Positions 49,215 through 61,482 of a stretch of 64,000 nucleotides of DNA are shown piece by piece (the stretch's first letter is position 1; the number at the start of each line of letters is the position of its first letter). Origin of the DNA: Membranipora membranacea (Eukaryota > Bryozoa > Gymnolaemata > Cheilostomatida > Membraniporidae); contig OU612074.1 of the NCBI GenBank assembly GCA_914767715.1, positions 2,741,501 to 2,805,500 on the forward strand, in the 5' to 3' direction. The notes under the pieces are model-generated. The model was not told where the DNA came from and did not search any database. It was given only the letters and a program-made list of their open reading frames with translations. A program made the position numbers and the translations under genes.

Positions 49215-49262
49215 TGACCTTGATGGGATTCGAACCCACGACAATCTGAATTTCAGTGATTA
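49215..49262 (-). other. tRNA-like B-box half inside the hAT-like element
   Basis: On the - strand GTGGGTTCGAATCCCATC, a strong B-box. The A-box partner appears to be at 55500-55530, 6.2 kb away, on the other side of the duplicated unit. Confidence 0.5.
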
Positions 49263-49268
49263 TAAAGC

Positions 49269-52200
49269 AGACCAGAGATCCACTATACTTTCACCTAAAA
49301 TTGAGAATAATTGAGAAAATTGAGAATCCTGCCAGAGTGGACAACTCTACTATCTTAAAATTGAGAAAATATATCCCTTCAATACATTGTCTCGCATTTT
49401 CTCAATTTTTATTTGTTCCCAATTCTCAGAATTTCCAATAAAACATTAGTTGTAAATTATTAAAAAAAAATTTTAAGTTGAATTGTTATTGAGAACTACA
49501 TAAATCCCTCACTATCCTCCAAATTACACTCCTGCTCAACTATTATGAAGCAAACCGAGTGGTTTTGACAGGAAAGTAGAGACTCAAAGTGTACACAGCA
49601 AGCACTGGACAAATTCCTTATACTCTTTTTATGATGAAGCAAAATAAGCTTAGCTGTATGTTTTACTTATATGAGTGGGTTGAAGACTGGACAGGTACAG
49701 CCTGTATAAAAACATCTGGCCTGATGAGAAGAAGACTGGTTAGTTTTGAACCAAAGAAAGATGATGATGTGAGTATTTTTTTACTACTAGTCAATAATAA
49801 TGTCATAAATAAGTCAAGTTGAGTTCACTTACTCTTAGCAAGGAGTTAAAGGGATGGATAGCTGCTTAGGTGGGAGCCTGTCTTGACAAGCTTTGTCAAT
49901 CTTTGACAAGCTTGCAAGACAGGTTACTTAGGTGGGTAGTACTAGGAGCTTAGTTTTTATCTCCAATAATTGATTGATTGATTCCTTGCTGGTGGACTCA
50001 CTGAGTTACCTCAGTTAGCCCTGTCTTTGGAACTGAGGGACAGTAAAGGATTAGGGCGAAGTGATGGCAACATGTTGACTAGCGTAGTTAGTGCTCATTC
50101 TCATTGAAAGAGCTCCTGATCCAGCGATCAGTTGAGTATTTACGTAATCGTTGTCTTGCTCAGATTTACATTGTATGATCTTGTAGGTACACAATCTATA
50201 TTTCTGGATGTACTTTTTGGGACAAGGCTGCCAGCAGTTAAAATGAAGACCCGAATGCTATTCAGAGGAAGACATGGTTCAATGCAGAAATGACTGATCT
50301 AGAGAAGATAGCACCCTCCGCTAAGCGTAAGTAGCCTAAGCCTAATCAGATGTATAATATGCATTACCAGTGTTTTTGTCAGTTGAATTGGTAACAGGAA
50401 GCCCTATGTCTTGTGACGTGTCTAGCGAGCCTACATGGCCACAGATTGGCTTGAGATTATAACACCCTAACCTTAGTTGTTACAAGCCTCATCTAATACA
50501 GGTAATTGGTATATCATCTTGCCGATCGTGAGACAATGACATAATCAATATTATATACAAATTATCGCTTATTGGCGACAAGGTGGATGCACGCAATTAT
50601 TATTCTCTTCTATGCTCCATCTTTCTGATTAAGTCTTTTCCGCTGACACTCATGACATAGTAATATTTGACCATTTCAACCTCATGTGTAAACGCGGCTT
50701 AATATTTTGGGCAGAGAGGTCATGGATTTATTTAGCGTTGTACAAACGAAAGGACAATATACTGAATAATTAACTGGTGTATGCTTTCTGTTTATATCTA
50801 GTTTCCTTGATGATGCAAAGAACAATAGGATCACTTAGGCGGTGAAGAATTTGACGTCTACTCTGTTACATGACCTGTTAACATCCATCAACTCTTTGCA
50901 AATGGTATGTTGTTTTCTTAAAGCAAAGTAGGCCCAAAGTTTATTAGTGTTTGATTTGAGGAACTACATCATACCTTAGAAGAGTAGGAGAAGTGCGCCT
51001 TTCCACACAAAGGCTACTTGATTGAGCTCAAATTAGCTAGAATTGAGTACTAGCTAACATTAACTCATCTAGTTAAATTTAATTTAAGAAAATATTTACT
51101 CCTCTACGGTACTAGTCAATGCTAGATGTTTAGACACTTTGAATAGTTTTCATTCTAACGTGGCACTGAGGCGACTGTCACATCAGCTGATTCAATTCAT
51201 TTGTGGAATCACAACGTAAAATCGCAGGGCTCATGCAAAAACAACCAAACCTGACAAGATCACATCTGATCAGACAAAAGATAATTTTGCCGATGCAATA
51301 CATTGGAAAAAACATCTTTTGTTCGATCAGATGCTTTCACATTGCCCTCATTGCATAATATAAACATTCTCCTCTTGCAGGTGTAGTGAGAGTCTTGCTG
51401 TACAGATCCAGGCTGCCACGCTGTCATATCTTATACGTTGACTGCACGCTGCCAACTCATCACCTGCTGCAAAGAACACTTCAACAAATCTTGTCCGCAT
51501 TCGTATGGCCATACGAGCTGAGCTGCAGTCTCAACCATCTTAATATTAGCCTCAAGTTCTGCATTCAGCGTGTAATGAGGTATTGTAAGGTCAACATGAC
51601 GTTGACATACATATTATTTAAATTCCTACTAAGGATTTTCCTATGACTGTCTTCTGACCTGTACACAGTGCTGTGCTTGATATATTCTCGTGTTTTTTTT
51701 ACTTGACTTGACTTTTAGTAGCAACTGTTCAGGCTGAAAAAAAGGATTAATTTTTTTGTTGAGGACATTGAGGTCAACATCGAGGTGCTATAGTTTTAAT
51801 TTTGAGAAATCATCTGCTTAAATTTGTATCTTATTAAATACAATATAACCTATCTTACAAGCTTTGTACCTATACCTTTCGCAAAATAAAACTCTTTGCT
51901 TGAATTGGCAAATAATACCGTTTCTGTTATATCGCTGATCAAGTCGCAGCATAGATAACTAAATGGACATCGCTAGCTAACACACAGGATTACTCTATAT
52001 GAAATGATGAACGAACAGTGTTGCGGGCCGTAGCTAACCTTTATTGGCGACTATCAAGTCATTAACAACCTGGTCAAATAGTTCACTGCTAAGAATTTCT
52101 TTGTCAGCCATCAAAAGTCAATTGTTTAGATGACTCATAAGGCAATTAATCCTCATCTGCAAATTGAAAAACCGTTTCTATTGCTCATTGTATACCTCTC

Positions 52201-52380
52201 TCTATGCGCAAGGTTATGTTTTATGTCTATAAAAAAAACTATAAAATATCCCAGAAGTTGTCATGACACGTAAAATGAGAAGACAACTTCTTCTTATTTA
52301 TTTCCTTTGCCCCTCCCTTTTTTCTCTTTTCTCCTCCCTCTTTTCCCCACTCTCACCGAGAAGTTTAACCCCGAGCCCGC
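49269..52380. repeat. 3112-bp tandem duplication, copy 1
   Basis: Copy 2 follows directly (52381-55492) at an offset of exactly 3112 bp. I see no difference between the copies in the parts compared. The junction shares only GC with the outer borders. Exon-like stretches: 49599-49768, reading STGQIPYTLFMMKQNKLS ... FEPKKDDD after a CACAG acceptor and before a GTGAGT donor; 50188-50296, TQSIFLDVLFGTRLP ... to a stop; and a piece after CTCTTGCAG at 51381. No product recognised; they may be host gene parts carried by the element. 51650-52260 holds no clear feature. Confidence 0.9.
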
Positions 52381-55300
52381 AGACCAGAGATCCACTATAC
52401 TTTCACCTAAAATTGAGAATAATTGAGAAAATTGAGAATCCTGCCAGAGTGGACAACTCTACTATCTTAAAATTGAGAAAATATATCCCTTCAATACATT
52501 GTCTCGCATTTTCTCAATTTTTATTTGTTCCCAATTCTCAGAATTTCCAATAAAACATTAGTTGTAAATTATTAAAAAAAAATTTTAAGTTGAATTGTTA
52601 TTGAGAACTACATAAATCCCTCACTATCCTCCAAATTACACTCCTGCTCAACTATTATGAAGCAAACCGAGTGGTTTTGACAGGAAAGTAGAGACTCAAA
52701 GTGTACACAGCAAGCACTGGACAAATTCCTTATACTCTTTTTATGATGAAGCAAAATAAGCTTAGCTGTATGTTTTACTTATATGAGTGGGTTGAAGACT
52801 GGACAGGTACAGCCTGTATAAAAACATCTGGCCTGATGAGAAGAAGACTGGTTAGTTTTGAACCAAAGAAAGATGATGATGTGAGTATTTTTTTACTACT
52901 AGTCAATAATAATGTCATAAATAAGTCAAGTTGAGTTCACTTACTCTTAGCAAGGAGTTAAAGGGATGGATAGCTGCTTAGGTGGGAGCCTGTCTTGACA
53001 AGCTTTGTCAATCTTTGACAAGCTTGCAAGACAGGTTACTTAGGTGGGTAGTACTAGGAGCTTAGTTTTTATCTCCAATAATTGATTGATTGATTCCTTG
53101 CTGGTGGACTCACTGAGTTACCTCAGTTAGCCCTGTCTTTGGAACTGAGGGACAGTAAAGGATTAGGGCGAAGTGATGGCAACATGTTGACTAGCGTAGT
53201 TAGTGCTCATTCTCATTGAAAGAGCTCCTGATCCAGCGATCAGTTGAGTATTTACGTAATCGTTGTCTTGCTCAGATTTACATTGTATGATCTTGTAGGT
53301 ACACAATCTATATTTCTGGATGTACTTTTTGGGACAAGGCTGCCAGCAGTTAAAATGAAGACCCGAATGCTATTCAGAGGAAGACATGGTTCAATGCAGA
53401 AATGACTGATCTAGAGAAGATAGCACCCTCCGCTAAGCGTAAGTAGCCTAAGCCTAATCAGATGTATAATATGCATTACCAGTGTTTTTGTCAGTTGAAT
53501 TGGTAACAGGAAGCCCTATGTCTTGTGACGTGTCTAGCGAGCCTACATGGCCACAGATTGGCTTGAGATTATAACACCCTAACCTTAGTTGTTACAAGCC
53601 TCATCTAATACAGGTAATTGGTATATCATCTTGCCGATCGTGAGACAATGACATAATCAATATTATATACAAATTATCGCTTATTGGCGACAAGGTGGAT
53701 GCACGCAATTATTATTCTCTTCTATGCTCCATCTTTCTGATTAAGTCTTTTCCGCTGACACTCATGACATAGTAATATTTGACCATTTCAACCTCATGTG
53801 TAAACGCGGCTTAATATTTTGGGCAGAGAGGTCATGGATTTATTTAGCGTTGTACAAACGAAAGGACAATATACTGAATAATTAACTGGTGTATGCTTTC
53901 TGTTTATATCTAGTTTCCTTGATGATGCAAAGAACAATAGGATCACTTAGGCGGTGAAGAATTTGACGTCTACTCTGTTACATGACCTGTTAACATCCAT
54001 CAACTCTTTGCAAATGGTATGTTGTTTTCTTAAAGCAAAGTAGGCCCAAAGTTTATTAGTGTTTGATTTGAGGAACTACATCATACCTTAGAAGAGTAGG
54101 AGAAGTGCGCCTTTCCACACAAAGGCTACTTGATTGAGCTCAAATTAGCTAGAATTGAGTACTAGCTAACATTAACTCATCTAGTTAAATTTAATTTAAG
54201 AAAATATTTACTCCTCTACGGTACTAGTCAATGCTAGATGTTTAGACACTTTGAATAGTTTTCATTCTAACGTGGCACTGAGGCGACTGTCACATCAGCT
54301 GATTCAATTCATTTGTGGAATCACAACGTAAAATCGCAGGGCTCATGCAAAAACAACCAAACCTGACAAGATCACATCTGATCAGACAAAAGATAATTTT
54401 GCCGATGCAATACATTGGAAAAAACATCTTTTGTTCGATCAGATGCTTTCACATTGCCCTCATTGCATAATATAAACATTCTCCTCTTGCAGGTGTAGTG
54501 AGAGTCTTGCTGTACAGATCCAGGCTGCCACGCTGTCATATCTTATACGTTGACTGCACGCTGCCAACTCATCACCTGCTGCAAAGAACACTTCAACAAA
54601 TCTTGTCCGCATTCGTATGGCCATACGAGCTGAGCTGCAGTCTCAACCATCTTAATATTAGCCTCAAGTTCTGCATTCAGCGTGTAATGAGGTATTGTAA
54701 GGTCAACATGACGTTGACATACATATTATTTAAATTCCTACTAAGGATTTTCCTATGACTGTCTTCTGACCTGTACACAGTGCTGTGCTTGATATATTCT
54801 CGTGTTTTTTTTACTTGACTTGACTTTTAGTAGCAACTGTTCAGGCTGAAAAAAAGGATTAATTTTTTTGTTGAGGACATTGAGGTCAACATCGAGGTGC
54901 TATAGTTTTAATTTTGAGAAATCATCTGCTTAAATTTGTATCTTATTAAATACAATATAACCTATCTTACAAGCTTTGTACCTATACCTTTCGCAAAATA
55001 AAACTCTTTGCTTGAATTGGCAAATAATACCGTTTCTGTTATATCGCTGATCAAGTCGCAGCATAGATAACTAAATGGACATCGCTAGCTAACACACAGG
55101 ATTACTCTATATGAAATGATGAACGAACAGTGTTGCGGGCCGTAGCTAACCTTTATTGGCGACTATCAAGTCATTAACAACCTGGTCAAATAGTTCACTG
55201 CTAAGAATTTCTTTGTCAGCCATCAAAAGTCAATTGTTTAGATGACTCATAAGGCAATTAATCCTCATCTGCAAATTGAAAAACCGTTTCTATTGCTCAT

Positions 55301-55492
55301 TGTATACCTCTCTCTATGCGCAAGGTTATGTTTTATGTCTATAAAAAAAACTATAAAATATCCCAGAAGTTGTCATGACACGTAAAATGAGAAGACAACT
55401 TCTTCTTATTTATTTCCTTTGCCCCTCCCTTTTTTCTCTTTTCTCCTCCCTCTTTTCCCCACTCTCACCGAGAAGTTTAACCCCGAGCCCGC
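52381..55492. repeat. 3112-bp tandem duplication, copy 2
   Basis: Same content as copy 1, with the exon-like stretches at 52711-52880, 53300-53408 and from 54493. It ends at the A-box half of the tRNA-like sequence. Confidence 0.9.
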
Positions 55493-55565
55493 CGCCGCTC
55501 TACACACTGAGCTATTCAGCCACTCACGAATACAAGCGGGCCGTGAGTGCTAATATACGCCACTG
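55493..55565. repeat. Right end of the hAT-like element with tRNA-like A-box
   Basis: The last bases form the inverted repeat of the left end. On the - strand ATAGCTCAGTGTGTAGAGC is an A-box-like stretch. Together with the B-box at 49215-49262 it gives tRNA-like spacing once the 2 x 3112 bp are left out. Confidence 0.6.
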
Positions 55566-58021
55566 TCTCTAAGGTGTGCCCCACATTATTGCTTTGGCTA
55601 TTTTATAACATCTACATTTGACACCACACTCAATACTTATTTCATGATTCTACAGTATTTTCAATGTGCCTCATCAATACTTTACTCTATGAAAACAACA
55701 AACCGCTGGGAAAAATAAGGTACCTTTCTCAACACACCTGTGCAGATGTAAGCTGAGCCATCAGTCTATCATTATTTTGTAGCCTCGAATAGATGGAGAT
55801 TTTCGACAGATATTTTACTGTAACAGGGCTGACTATAGGGGAGAGGCTGGTGGCCATATTCATATCTTATCAAAGGTATGTGGACAACACAACGTCACAC
55901 TTTCCTTCTAATACTTATCATTAATGTTAATTTATTCTATCCAGTGCCATTCTTAAAGTTTGAATGTCATGATGCATGCAGAATGCAGATAAATTGGCCT
56001 AATTGACTAATTGGCTTATAATTCTGATTCTGACTCCCATCATCTGGAATATTCCCCTTATTGCTAATGTTATGTATGTCTTATTGTCTTATCGTGTATA
56101 AATGAACAAACACTCAGGTTCAATAATATTGATGTTATTCATAAGCGAATTATCCTCTCAATGTAAAATAGGTGACGACTCCAAATATAAATGATTTGTT
56201 TTTGTAGTTTAAAACTCAAGAAGATGCAATCAAAGTGATGAGTAAAGATGAGGGACTGAGGAAACTTATCAGAGAGGTATTATCTGATTACAGACCCAAT
56301 AAAGAACACTGGATCATAAACTACTTCCAGACAGAAGCGGTATGAGTTACGCAATGTGTTTATAGAGAAATAATATAGTAGCGCCGTTCCACAATTCCTA
56401 TAACTCTAGGTGGCCATCTTATGCCAACAATCCAAATATGGGTCAGCTCAAAATGTGTTCCCTCATGATAAAAATAAGCATATTTGCTGCTAACAGTTTG
56501 GTATGTCCTTCCTTCAAATGGCCTAATGACATTGGACTGCTTTGAGTCGAATTAAACAAAGAAAAACTCGGTAAAGTTTACTGCCAATGTATGTAATACC
56601 CTTGTTACCGTATAACTACAGATAGAACATGAGAAAGAAGATATCTGGTACAGCGCTTTATCTGAGCAGACTTGGAGGAGTTACAGACAAGGCCTGATGC
56701 CGACTCGTATTCTTAAACTGTTCTTTGGGTCTGAGCCCGACGCGTTATACCCTATGGTAAGTACTAAACAACTTACACTTTATGGTACATACTAAAAAAA
56801 TAAACTATATGGCGATCTACCCGTTGACTGCTAATTGTGCCTTCACATCCCGAAGTGCTGACAGCTCAATGAGGTGAGTGCCGGTAGCACGACGCATTAT
56901 TATAAACACTGAGATGGAACAATATATAATAGCATATCAAAGACCTGATTGGTTTAAGCTATATTAAACTAATTCCACACATAATTGAGATATTATAATT
57001 GAGCATCACAATAATTTTAGTTATTTGTCTATTATTTGTCATTGTTAGTTAGTTATAGTATTTTGGAATTCATCTCACATTTAAAACCAAACAATGTCAT
57101 ATATAAATTGTGTTCCAGATGGAGAATCTAGGTGATCACAGCTCTTGGCAATGTTCTGTCGGCATTCGAAACCTGATATATTACTCTGTAAAAGATATGG
57201 TCCATCCTTCTAATCCTCTACGATCGGTCAAAGTAAAAGAGCGAAGAAAAAAAGAGATACTTACAACCAGTAAGCCCCTCAGTCCGAACACTGCCGGTCT
57301 CTCTAGAGAAGGAGCAAGTCTGAGTAAAGTGATTGACTCTCTGAAGTTGTCTTCCAGTCAGCAGTCAGCATGTATACAGAGACAAGGAGGCAGGGAGGTG
57401 GTGCTGATGATCATCTTATTTTACTGGGCTAATAATTCTCAACCTGCTATATCGAGAGAGTAAGTAATCAAACCCTAATATACAACGAAGGTTGTCTAAG
57501 AACTTTGATTAAAGCTATAGTTGCGCCTCCCCATATTTGGAATCATATTGAAGTCCCCAGTCTAACTAAGAGCACAATGGCAACCTTTTGAGATAGCCTA
57601 TGGACACAGTTTTACTAAAAACTTTTCACAACAACTAAGGTTGTCCCCTCTTATTGATGTTTGCCATGGTGCCATGGTGCCATGGTGCTCTTAATTAGAC
57701 TGAGACCTTCAATATGATACGAAATATGGAGTGGCGCAACTATAGCTACGGAAAGCAGGCTAAAAAAAAATCATAGTTTGACTAAGATGCGCCTGTCATG
57801 TACTCAGTCGCTTTTAGATTCAAACAAAATCACTTCAATATCTAGATACAGAAATAAGATTATATTTACTGCATCATCACAGCACAAGCATTGTCACACC
57901 TCATCAAAACTTCTGACTGGTCTGCCATATGCTGTCAAATTTGTAGATATTTTAGTAATTTGGGACTAGAGAAGTATTTGGGAAGTAAAAAAAATATTAT
58001 TATCAGATTATGTTCATACCA

Positions 58022-58124
58022 GGGCTGCATCTCAACTATTGCGCCATCTCACTGCCAGGCGATTAGTGCCGCAAGAGTTGTGGGTTCGAATCCCATCTGC
58101 ATCTCAACTATTGTTGGCACAAGA
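58022..58124 (+). mobile_element. tRNA-derived SINE in A3 intron 7
   Basis: Orthologous to the insertions at 10461-10563 and 28941-29043. Confidence 0.55.
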
Positions 58125-59764
58125 GGGAATTCTGACCAACAATCGTTACGTATATTTATCACAGACTCGCCTTGACATAAGAACTCAGGTAACACAACTC
58201 CCTCTATATACCTACAGGTACCTGATATCAGCGCTGCGGTGTATGAGTGGTGTCTCTAAACTATCTGTAGATGAACCAAAGCCCAGACCAGATAAAGATG
58301 TCGTTCACTCATTCGCTCAACTTCAGGCCGTTATACAGTAAGTATTGATAGAGATAACTTGATTATGATCAGATCCACTATACTTGTTCTATTAATTACC
58401 ATCACTAATTAGGAGAAATGTGTGTGGGTGCGTGTGTGTAAGTAAAGATTAGAGCAGACTGTACTACAGTCTGCTGTAAAATATGTTCGAGATGACGAGC
58501 CTTACTTCTCGTAATCATTATCATGAATCTTTACAAACACGACAAAATTTCAGCAACAGAACCTTGACAATCTCTTTTTACTAAAATTGAAGCAACAATA
58601 TATAATTTAATATATATAATATTATATATAACATTTTGTATATTGCATGTTTCTTTCGGTATTTGTAATTCCAGTGACGTGATGCATTTACTCCAGCTGT
58701 TAGAGTTAGACTTCTGGTTAGATCTGTCTTACTTCATGAAAGGCAGCACCTATCATCAGCTGTGTTTACAGTCAGCACCTGATGTAGATAGTCTGTGGGA
58801 AGACCAGTCAAGGTTTGTACTGACTTGTACTTGTACAGATTCTTACACAAGTGTTGAGAACTGTTTGAGCTCCTATATAAGATTTTCACGACTAGATAGC
58901 ACACCAGTAAAACACCATATTTTCAGTAAAATGTTGTTTGCTATGAAGAGCTGAAAACTCGTTGATCCTCATAGGCGGAGCATATTGTAATTTTATTTGA
59001 AGTAGAGAAAAAATTGATGATTGCGCTTAGAGCTAGAGTAAAAGGGAATTTGTGTTCTCTACTAGCATACTAATGGTTTTGTTGTAGCAAAACTCATGTA
59101 AATTTTGTCAAAAATTAGAGAAAATTGACCATTATAACTTGTTCAGCGATTCAAGTTGAGTTCTAATGCAATTCTACATGGACAAAATTTTTAAGTAACA
59201 ATTTTTCAACGAGAGAACATTCCCCTGCTCTCAGGTCTTCAAGTCGGCTCTGCCCCTAAGGAGTCGTTTCATGTATTCATTCCTGATTTGATACTGGGCA
59301 GCCCCTTATGCTAGAAAGACTATTAGTGCCCTGGTTCAGTGGGTGTTTGCACTCACCCTGCATACAGTAAAATAAACCCTCTGCCGCCTGCCTCCCCCAA
59401 GAGCCATGCAAAATCTCAACACCCAGTTGACAACACCCGCCAAATAACAACCAGTGCTAGTTCGAACATTATTCCCTATCTTTTTCAGCTGGCAATCTCT
59501 TGTGCTGAGAAATATCAGCAGATACCAACTGAGAAACCGAAGGTATGCACAGTCTTTAAACTTGCAGTCTTAGGAATTATATTAGCCTAAATTCTTCGGA
59601 CTCAAGAGCCAAGTTGTATATTGTAACAAACGTTTGCATCATGGTTGTTGGGTGTGCAGTAAAGGCATAGAAAAATAACTCTTCATATTGTTCCTATTGG
59701 TCATTGAGACGCCCAAATCCAAGTGCTACAAGAGTTTTGTAGACCTAACTTAAAGCGTTATCAG

Positions 59765-59810
59765 TCCTAATCATAGATTTAAAAACAGTTTTTAAATCTA
59801 TGTTCCTAAT
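59765..59810. repeat. Hairpin insertion in A3 intron 10
   Basis: 15-bp perfect arms (59772-59786, 59788-59802) around one A, bounded by the direct repeat TCCTAAT (59765-59771, 59804-59810). Absent at this site in A1, A2, F1 and F2. Confidence 0.85.
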
Positions 59811-60070
59811 CTATTGGGACAATGTATAACTCAATTTCTGATATCTGATAAATATTTTAACATATTACAGGAAAGATAAAACAGCTGATTTGAATGACTA
59901 CGAAGACCTTGGGGTGGTAAGTCTGATTACTGCTGTTATCTCATGACCTTGACCTTGTAACACTTAGCCTGAGTTTAGTTGAGGACTAGGCTCTTGCCAA
60001 ATCGGGGAGTAAATTATCAGGCAGGTGCTCAAGATCCAATTCGAGTAACCCAATCATTACAATGCAAATA

Positions 60071-60209
60071 AAAGATTCAGGAATATAAGCTGTTTCTTGC
60101 ATTTTGAACACCTCTTTGCAAGAGAATTTATTTTCTTTTTGCAGTAGGGACAATTTTTCCATACTTTTACTGGACCACACCGTCTCATGGGGTTATGCTT
60201 CTTCCTGCT
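60071..60209 (-). pseudogene. Zinc-ribbon exon remnant in A3 intron 11
   Basis: Same antisense CxxC-pair fragment as in A1, F1 and F2. Confidence 0.5.
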
Positions 60210-60817
60210 CTAATAAATGTAATATTATGATATTAGGATTGCCTACCCACGATCAGTGAGAAGGCTCGCGAATCAATATGAATGAAAAATGCTTACAGCT
60301 CCAATATTTATCAAATTGTTAAGACCCTTTTATTCAGGCTTCTTTGATATTTGTACCAAACACACCCGGATGAGGAGGTATAGTTGCGAGAATTTCAGTT
60401 AACCTCTTTATGCTGAATCTCATACCTCCACCGGAGCATAGAAAACCCCAAAGTCTAACTTACATAAAAAGTTTCAAATAGACACAGAATGGCAAGCAGG
60501 TCTGTCCAGTATAATATGGTTACCTTATTTTTTATTTATTTATAATATTTATATTTATAATATTTATAAGTGTCCTTTTACTCTTCCAGACTAACACCGA
60601 GGATGATGACGCTGAGTATTACGGGGATGATTATGATAGAGTAGCTGAAGACTGGAAGGATCTGCATCTCTGATTGGGCGTAAATCTTTTAATTGAGGAA
60701 AGTAGTTGTGACCATGCGGATCTACTCGGCCGTGCCAGCGAATTTACTTTTATTTGGATTGTAATTTTTGTAACTTTGATATTTTAGATTTTAACTGTCG
60801 GAGCACAAAGTAAAGCT

Positions 60818-60967
60818 CGGTGTCCTAAATGTAAGAAAGTCATTTAAGACTAACAAATGCGGTCAATAAAGTTTTTCATTGCTTGGTTTTATTTTATTTA
60901 TGAAAATATCGATACTCTGTAATATGATACTGTGCAGGGATACCCGGCAGAGTATCGATATTTTCAT
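60818..60967. repeat. Templated inverted insertions in the A3 3' flank
   Basis: 60818-60899 is the reverse complement of 61431-61512. It is followed by an inverted copy of the gccgggtatccctg segment, so that 60900-60918 and 60949-60967 form 19-bp inverted arms. The A1 flank has only the direct form. Confidence 0.85.
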
Positions 60968-61482
60968 CAGTGAACAGATTGATCTATTTATTTGACTATG
61001 ATTCTGACTCTCAGCACTGTCCGCATGAGTGAAAATAGAATAACTGTTTGATATTAAAAAAAACATTGTACCTATAGCTTTTTTTTATTTGGGAACACTT
61101 TTATCACTCTAGCTTGTCACTAACCACCGCTAATAGCACCTCTAACCTTGATATTTTTGCCATATTTTCATATTTTAATACATTAGGAGATCTTAGGCAG
61201 CATGACTTGTTTGCACTAATCTAACGGAGAAAAAACATAGTTTGATGTTACCAGATTTATTGAGGTCGACAATTTAGCGAGAAAAGCAAGGTCAAGCTGA
61301 TGCTTTCCTGAATAAAATCAAACAGACCAATTACAAGATGGAGTCTATGATATATTTGTCACTATGTACTCACACGCTGTTTCCAATGCACAGTAAAGGC
61401 AGCAAAGCCGGTGGGACGGTGAGCCATCAAAAATAAAATAAAACCAAGCAATGAAAAACTTTATTGACCGCATTTGTTAGTC

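Larger units (their letters stand above)
41657..55565. mobile_element. hAT-like non-autonomous transposon with nested insertions, 13,909 bp
   Basis: Flanked by the 8-bp direct repeat TCTCTAAG (41649-41656 and 55566-55573), as expected for hAT transposition. The ends are inverted repeats: CAGGGGCGTATATTC at the left and, read inward from the right, CAGTGGCGTATATTA (13 of 15 match). The left subterminal part holds three hairpins (41713-41731, 41734-41748, 41767-41782). Uninserted A2 has exactly the unduplicated target. No hAT transposase frame was found. Contents: ~205 bp of left end, the Ty3/gypsy element (41862-49127), ~140 bp including a tRNA-like B-box, a 3112-bp unit in two copies (49269-55492), and a right end with a tRNA-like A-box. 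Confidence 0.8.
39799..60673 (+). pseudogene. A3: asteroid/XPG-like nuclease split by a 13.9 kb insertion
   Basis: Exons 39799-40170, 40705-40877, 41461-41656, then the insertion, then 55783-55875, 56208-56339, 56622-56756, 57119-57459, 58218-58337, 58675-58812, 59489-59542, 59871-59916 and 60590-60673 (TGA). Leaving out the insertion the phases fit and the total is 1884 nt (627 aa) with no stop seen. The motifs are those of A2. The 8 bases TCTCTAAG that end exon 3 are repeated beyond the insertion, where the GT donor now stands, so normal exon 3 splicing should be lost in this copy. Exons 1-5 are closest to A2. Exons 7-12 and the 3' flank are closer to A1, so the copy looks like a mosaic of the two. 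Being otherwise undamaged, it was hit recently; the insertion may be polymorphic. Confidence 0.75.

Noticed and set aside
41657-55565. Helitron or giant viral-like transposon
   Set aside because: Helitrons make no target duplication and have no TIRs; no Rep/helicase, polymerase B or capsid frames were seen. The 8-bp duplication and CAG ends fit hAT.
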